This document shows positions 60,501 to 64,000 of a stretch of DNA of 64,000 nt, one piece after another. The stretch's first letter is position 1; every line of letters starts with the position of its first letter. The stretch covers positions 3,199,290 to 3,263,289 of the forward strand of contig NW_017802379.1 in NCBI RefSeq assembly GCF_001625305.1. The letters are read 5' to 3'. The notes below the pieces were generated by a model that did no database searches, was not told where the DNA came from, and saw nothing but the letters and a program-made list of their open reading frames with translations. The position numbers and the translations under genes are program-made. This DNA comes from Branchiostoma belcheri. Taxonomy: Eukaryota; Chordata; Leptocardii; Amphioxiformes; Branchiostomatidae.

Positions 60501-63300
60501 TCACGCTGACCTCCTATAGAACGACCAAAACCTAACCCAATCCTGTAGTCATATCAGTAGTAATTAAAAGTAACATTGAAAAGTTATTATAAAATGTATT
60601 GAATGTATTTGTACCTATTACATAGGTTAGCATCATCCACTCCAGCACTGACCCGTTTGGAGCCAGTGTACCTTCTCCAGGACCGTCGTAGTCAATCCTC
60701 TCCGACCTGCGAAAATGACAGAATGTAGTCTAACTTCACAGCCTCATTTCATCATTTCCTTAACATTTAACTGTGGCTAAGTACTTAATACACTGACTGT
60801 ACGTATACAGCAATTGTCAGCAAATAAACCGACTTACCTATGTTGGTACGATGCATATTATTGATCCCCCCCCCCTTATCCAACATAGGAAAAGGTAACT
60901 CACTGAGCCGGCGGCCGATATCGACTTTTAGGCATTATTGACCAATCATGACGTCACACTTCAGTAAGATCAGCGTGTACAAAAATAAGGGTGAGTTACA
61001 CTTATATCCAATATTGAGTCATACTTTCCTTTAATTGGATAAGGTTTGGAACTAAGTCTCAGTACCGTTGGTTAAAGGTTAAAACAAAGAAAATAGTTAA
61101 AACTCTTGTTACTCTTCTCTAATTTTCCTTCTTTTTTTGATTTAGTTAAACCTCATTTAATAACGAATAGAGTTTGGAACTTTCGATAGAAAACTTACCT
61201 CAGCACCACTATCAGGAGGAAAGTCAGGAAGGTGGCCATGTTCATGGCGAATCTGACAGCAGGAGTTCTGATGAAGCGACTTGCGCGGGACATGGGAGCC
61301 ACGAAATAGATGAGGACCAGGATCGGAGTCAGTAGCATTAGCGCCAGGCCACGGAGGTACTCAATCAGCATGGTGCTGGGAGGGCTGTAGTCAGGTCCGT
61401 ACCAGCATTCTTTCACCATGCGCTGGCTCCAACGGTTTGCCACAAACTGCAGAACATCAGACAAATAACTACTGTTGATCGCATCTGAACGCAATCTTCA
61501 AGATTACTTCTTCAAGTTGCTGTAAATCTACTTTTTATTCGTTCTTTTCAAAACTACAATGTACTAAATGTGTAATAACGCTACAATAAGTGCTCCTATA
61601 GATTTTCATCTAATAATCGCTGTTTTACATGTAATTATACCTTTTAGAATTTATAAATGTATATACTTTGTCGAAAATGTTTTGTCAAAACAAGCCTCGC
61701 AATAAATTCAGCCATCGCGGGTATCAGGAGGCTTGTTAGTGCATGCTCCTATGTTCTTGCTTGTGGAATAGTTTACTATTTCAACGTAGTAATAGCACAA
61801 AATAGTGATCATCTGAGTCTCCATACGGTTGCAAAATGTTGCAGCTGTCCTGTTTAAATGTCTCCACTTTTAGTTTCAGAGAAAAAGAAGTGTCCTGACC
61901 TTTTTCTGGTGATGGCGTACAGCCATGTTCAGTCGTGTGAGCTTCACTTTACAGTTGTCCCCGTGTGTCAATGGTGAAACTTCGTCTCCACAGTTCAAGA
62001 TAGCCGCCGCCTCGTCTCGATTCTGAACTTGGTTCAGCAGATCGACGCCCAAACTTCGGCATCCCTCGGCTATTTCCGATAGTTCTCCCTCCACTTCGGG
62101 TGTCTTCGTCGCGAGATCGTCTAGCGTCGTGCTGAGTACGAAGGCCTGGCGGAGAGGGTCGTCGTTAGTGAGGAGGATGTAGTAGGGACTGGCCAGGCCG
62201 CGGTACAGGTTCAGACTGGCTTCGGTTGAGGCGCGGCCGTCGAAGGGCGCTTCTTCGGGATTGGGAATCGATATCTCGCGGTCGACCAGCGCTTTTATGA
62301 CGGGGAGGCTGTTTTTGTGACTTGCGAGAACAAGCGGTGTCATTTCTGGAGGGTAGCTTCTATAGGCTGAAGAGTTTTGCTGTAGAAGAAGAGGGCACAA
62401 TGTGTATGTAACGACATCTAGGTAAAGATGACATCCAATTTTGTCTGGATAGAGTCAGTAACACCCATAACACATACCCCCCCCCCTCTCACTAGGTTAT
62501 GGCATTCGGATATTTCAAAATGCTTGCTGACGGACTTTTCTGTGTACATCTGTGATAAAATCGTCTTCAAACATGCTTTTTTATGAGATAAATCAAGTGC
62601 AACTAGGTGTTTATTGAAACTTTTACTCACTTCTTTCATTGGATATTTCAACAGCATTTCAACCGCGGCGCTGTCTTCCTTTTCCACGGCGTGCAAGAGC
62701 GCCTCCCCGGGAGTTGCTCCATACTGCAGCAAGGCGTCCGCTACTTCAAGATGGTCTGAGAAAGTGCATTGACATGGTCACTATTGCTCTGTACATATCA
62801 GATTTAGATCCATTTCAGCCCCCCTCCCCAAAAAAAGTCGAGTGAAACAGATTCTTTGACGAAGGTACATCAACAAACTATAAGTGACCATGCCTTTAAT
62901 TGAAACTTATGCAGACTAAAAAATGAACAGTTCAAAAAATGCCAATCATCATCATTCAGTGGTTTCTTCATTGCAGCTGTACAGGCGTCCTGTAGTCTTT
63001 CTTCATGCCCTTCCACAATGTAAATCATACCAGAATAAGGCAGGAATAGTATACTACTGTGTAGTACTAATTAAAAAGTCGGAGAGTACCTGAACCGACG
63101 GCCAGTTCCACCGCACACCGCCCAAGAGCGTCCTTACAGTCCACATCTATTTTGCCCTCCCCGAGCGACAGCAGCTCAGTGACCGTGGCGAGGTCGCCTG
63201 ACGCGGCGGCAGAGAGGAGCTTTTTCTCCGCCTCTGTGAGATCCGCCACCCCCGAATCACGGCCGCCACTCTCCCTCTGTATAAAACCGTCGTTATCCAT
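57557..63300 (-). CDS. TRPC: TRPC-type transient receptor potential cation channel
   Basis: Eleven exons (minus): 63090-63300, 62631-62755, 61900-62379, 61199-61446, 60615-60706, 60124-60263, 59506-59852, 58875-59103, 58314-58487, 58123-58158, 57557-57799; 2,325 nt, 774 aa. The ATG at 63300 (MDNDGFIQRE) is preferred over in-frame ATGs upstream. Residues about 20-130 are ankyrin repeats (AAASGDLATVTELL, GEALLHAVEKEDSAAVEMLL, TPLVLASHKNSLPVIKALV), then the TRPC linker (LASPYYILL). Six TM segments follow. TRPC marks: LFW pore helix at 556-558, KFIE before S6, LLNMLIAMMSNSYQAI as S6, and the TRP box EWRF (630-633) with TLPVPFNLIPTPK. A Cys pair flanks a glycosylation site NAT in the S5-pore loop. 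The protein ends TDL, a class I PDZ ligand. TRPC channels admit Ca2+/Na+ after phospholipase C activation. The 120-residue C-terminus is short for the family. Confidence 0.92.
58565..58735 (+). repeat. Fragment of the 44722-45611 repeat family
   Basis: Contains GAAAGAAGTGATATAGGTTTGGGCCCTCTAGCAGCT-like text and TTATGCAATTAATAATAAGC, CTTGCATAATCAATAAAGTC, paralleling 44995-45205. It lies in a TRPC intron. Confidence 0.5.
59229..59335 (+). repeat. Dispersed repeat family C, copy 3
   Basis: A G run, then TACAAAGTTAGTCACGTTTG, GGACCGTATCCTTCTTACTG, CTGCGCCACCTAGCGGTGG and GTCATTATTGCCACG. Best preserved of the three copies. In a TRPC intron. Confidence 0.6.
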
Positions 63301-64000
63301 GTTGTTGTGACCTGTGGTGTCTGTGACAGTATAGCTTTTAGCAGCATACATTGGACCAATGGTACACATAATTCTGCAGCACCAAGACCACGACGAATGG
63401 TCATGTAAAACACGAGCAAGAGAGTCTAGACGCGGGTGCCATGTTTTCGTCGTTGGTGTTCGGTCCTGTGTAACCAACCAACGCTTGACTACGGCTCAGT
63501 GAAGAAGGGCTAAAGTCTTTTTTGCGTCGCCACAAAGACACGACGGCTCTCCCATGCATGCTATGTCTGTCAAGTACTGTGTGAATGGTTTTCAATAGCT
63601 TCTTTTCCCACAGCACGCACACACTGAACGTCTGCCATTTTATTTAGTCGACAAGTATTTTAAAGCTTTCTAACTGGCGATGATTGTGTTTTGGGCCTGT
63701 TTTGTCACTAAAAATGAGCCTTAGAATATATGCCCTCTGTACTGCCTCCTCAGAAAATCAAACAGCATTAGGCTTTGCCCTTAACTACCATTATCTTGTT
63801 TATTTTGTTCTTGATTTTGGTTTACGAAGGAAGTCTGACTAAAACACAACATTTATTTAGACAAGTATTGAACAAACACAGATGTGTTACACGCACAAAA
63901 ATTCACACACGACCCCCCCCCCCCCCCCCACCACACACACACACAGATATATACTAGTATACACACACACATTCACAGATAGAAAGGAGAGGGAGACTCC
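63301..64000. other. 5' flank of the TRPC gene with C-run and CA microsatellite
   Basis: Must contain the TRPC 5' UTR and promoter; no TATA box or clear core element was placed. A run of 17 C at 63913-63929 followed by CA repeats to about 63971 closes the window. Confidence 0.45.

Noticed and set aside
1..64000. CRISPR arrays, operons, bacterial ribosome-binding sites
   Set aside because: None seen; the window is intron-containing animal DNA.

Overview
The window looks like draft-assembly DNA from an invertebrate chordate, most likely a lancelet (Branchiostoma). All recognisable genes are animal genes split by GT-AG introns. Their closest remembered relatives are vertebrate families, the gene density is moderate, and short dispersed repeats and foldback elements are everywhere. 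A 20-N gap lies at 38754-38773. The species call is inference; no search was run.

Layout: (1) 1-10.7 kb, minus strand: a secreted somatomedin-B/thrombospondin-1 protein (SBSPON-like). Exon 1 carries signal peptide and SMB, exon 2 at the window edge carries TSP1, and the intron between them is about 10.3 kb. (2) 11.3-18.9 kb: mostly non-coding. (3) 18.9-21.7 kb, minus: MMAB, nine exons, mitochondrial cobalamin adenosyltransferase. (4) 23.2-26.0 kb, plus: a KCTD7/14-like BTB protein, divergent from MMAB. (5) 26.9-37.1 kb: a tandem segmental duplication. Each unit holds a plus-strand gene for a predicted type II membrane protein with an 11-residue repeat tail, NPxY-type motifs, one TM helix and an NHL beta-propeller. 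The left copy is broken in two places; the right copy is intact. (6) 36.7-54.4 kb, minus: two complete 15-exon SLC5A (SGLT-type) sodium/sugar cotransporters in tandem. A decayed piece of the last SLC5A exon and intron lies between the NHL copies, so the NHL duplication carried the tail of the neighbouring transporter with it. (7) 54.4-57.5 kb: intergenic, with a probable non-autonomous PIF/Harbinger-like element. (8) 57.5-63.3 kb, minus: an 11-exon TRPC-type cation channel.

The genes do not form one pathway. The co-evolving part is the NHL/SLC5A block, where tandem duplication, pseudogenisation and a fossil exon can be read directly. Exon models were built by hand from splice sites, phase and family similarity; every complete intact model sums to a whole number of codons (the SLC5A copy 1 sum assumes the 20-N gap is exact).
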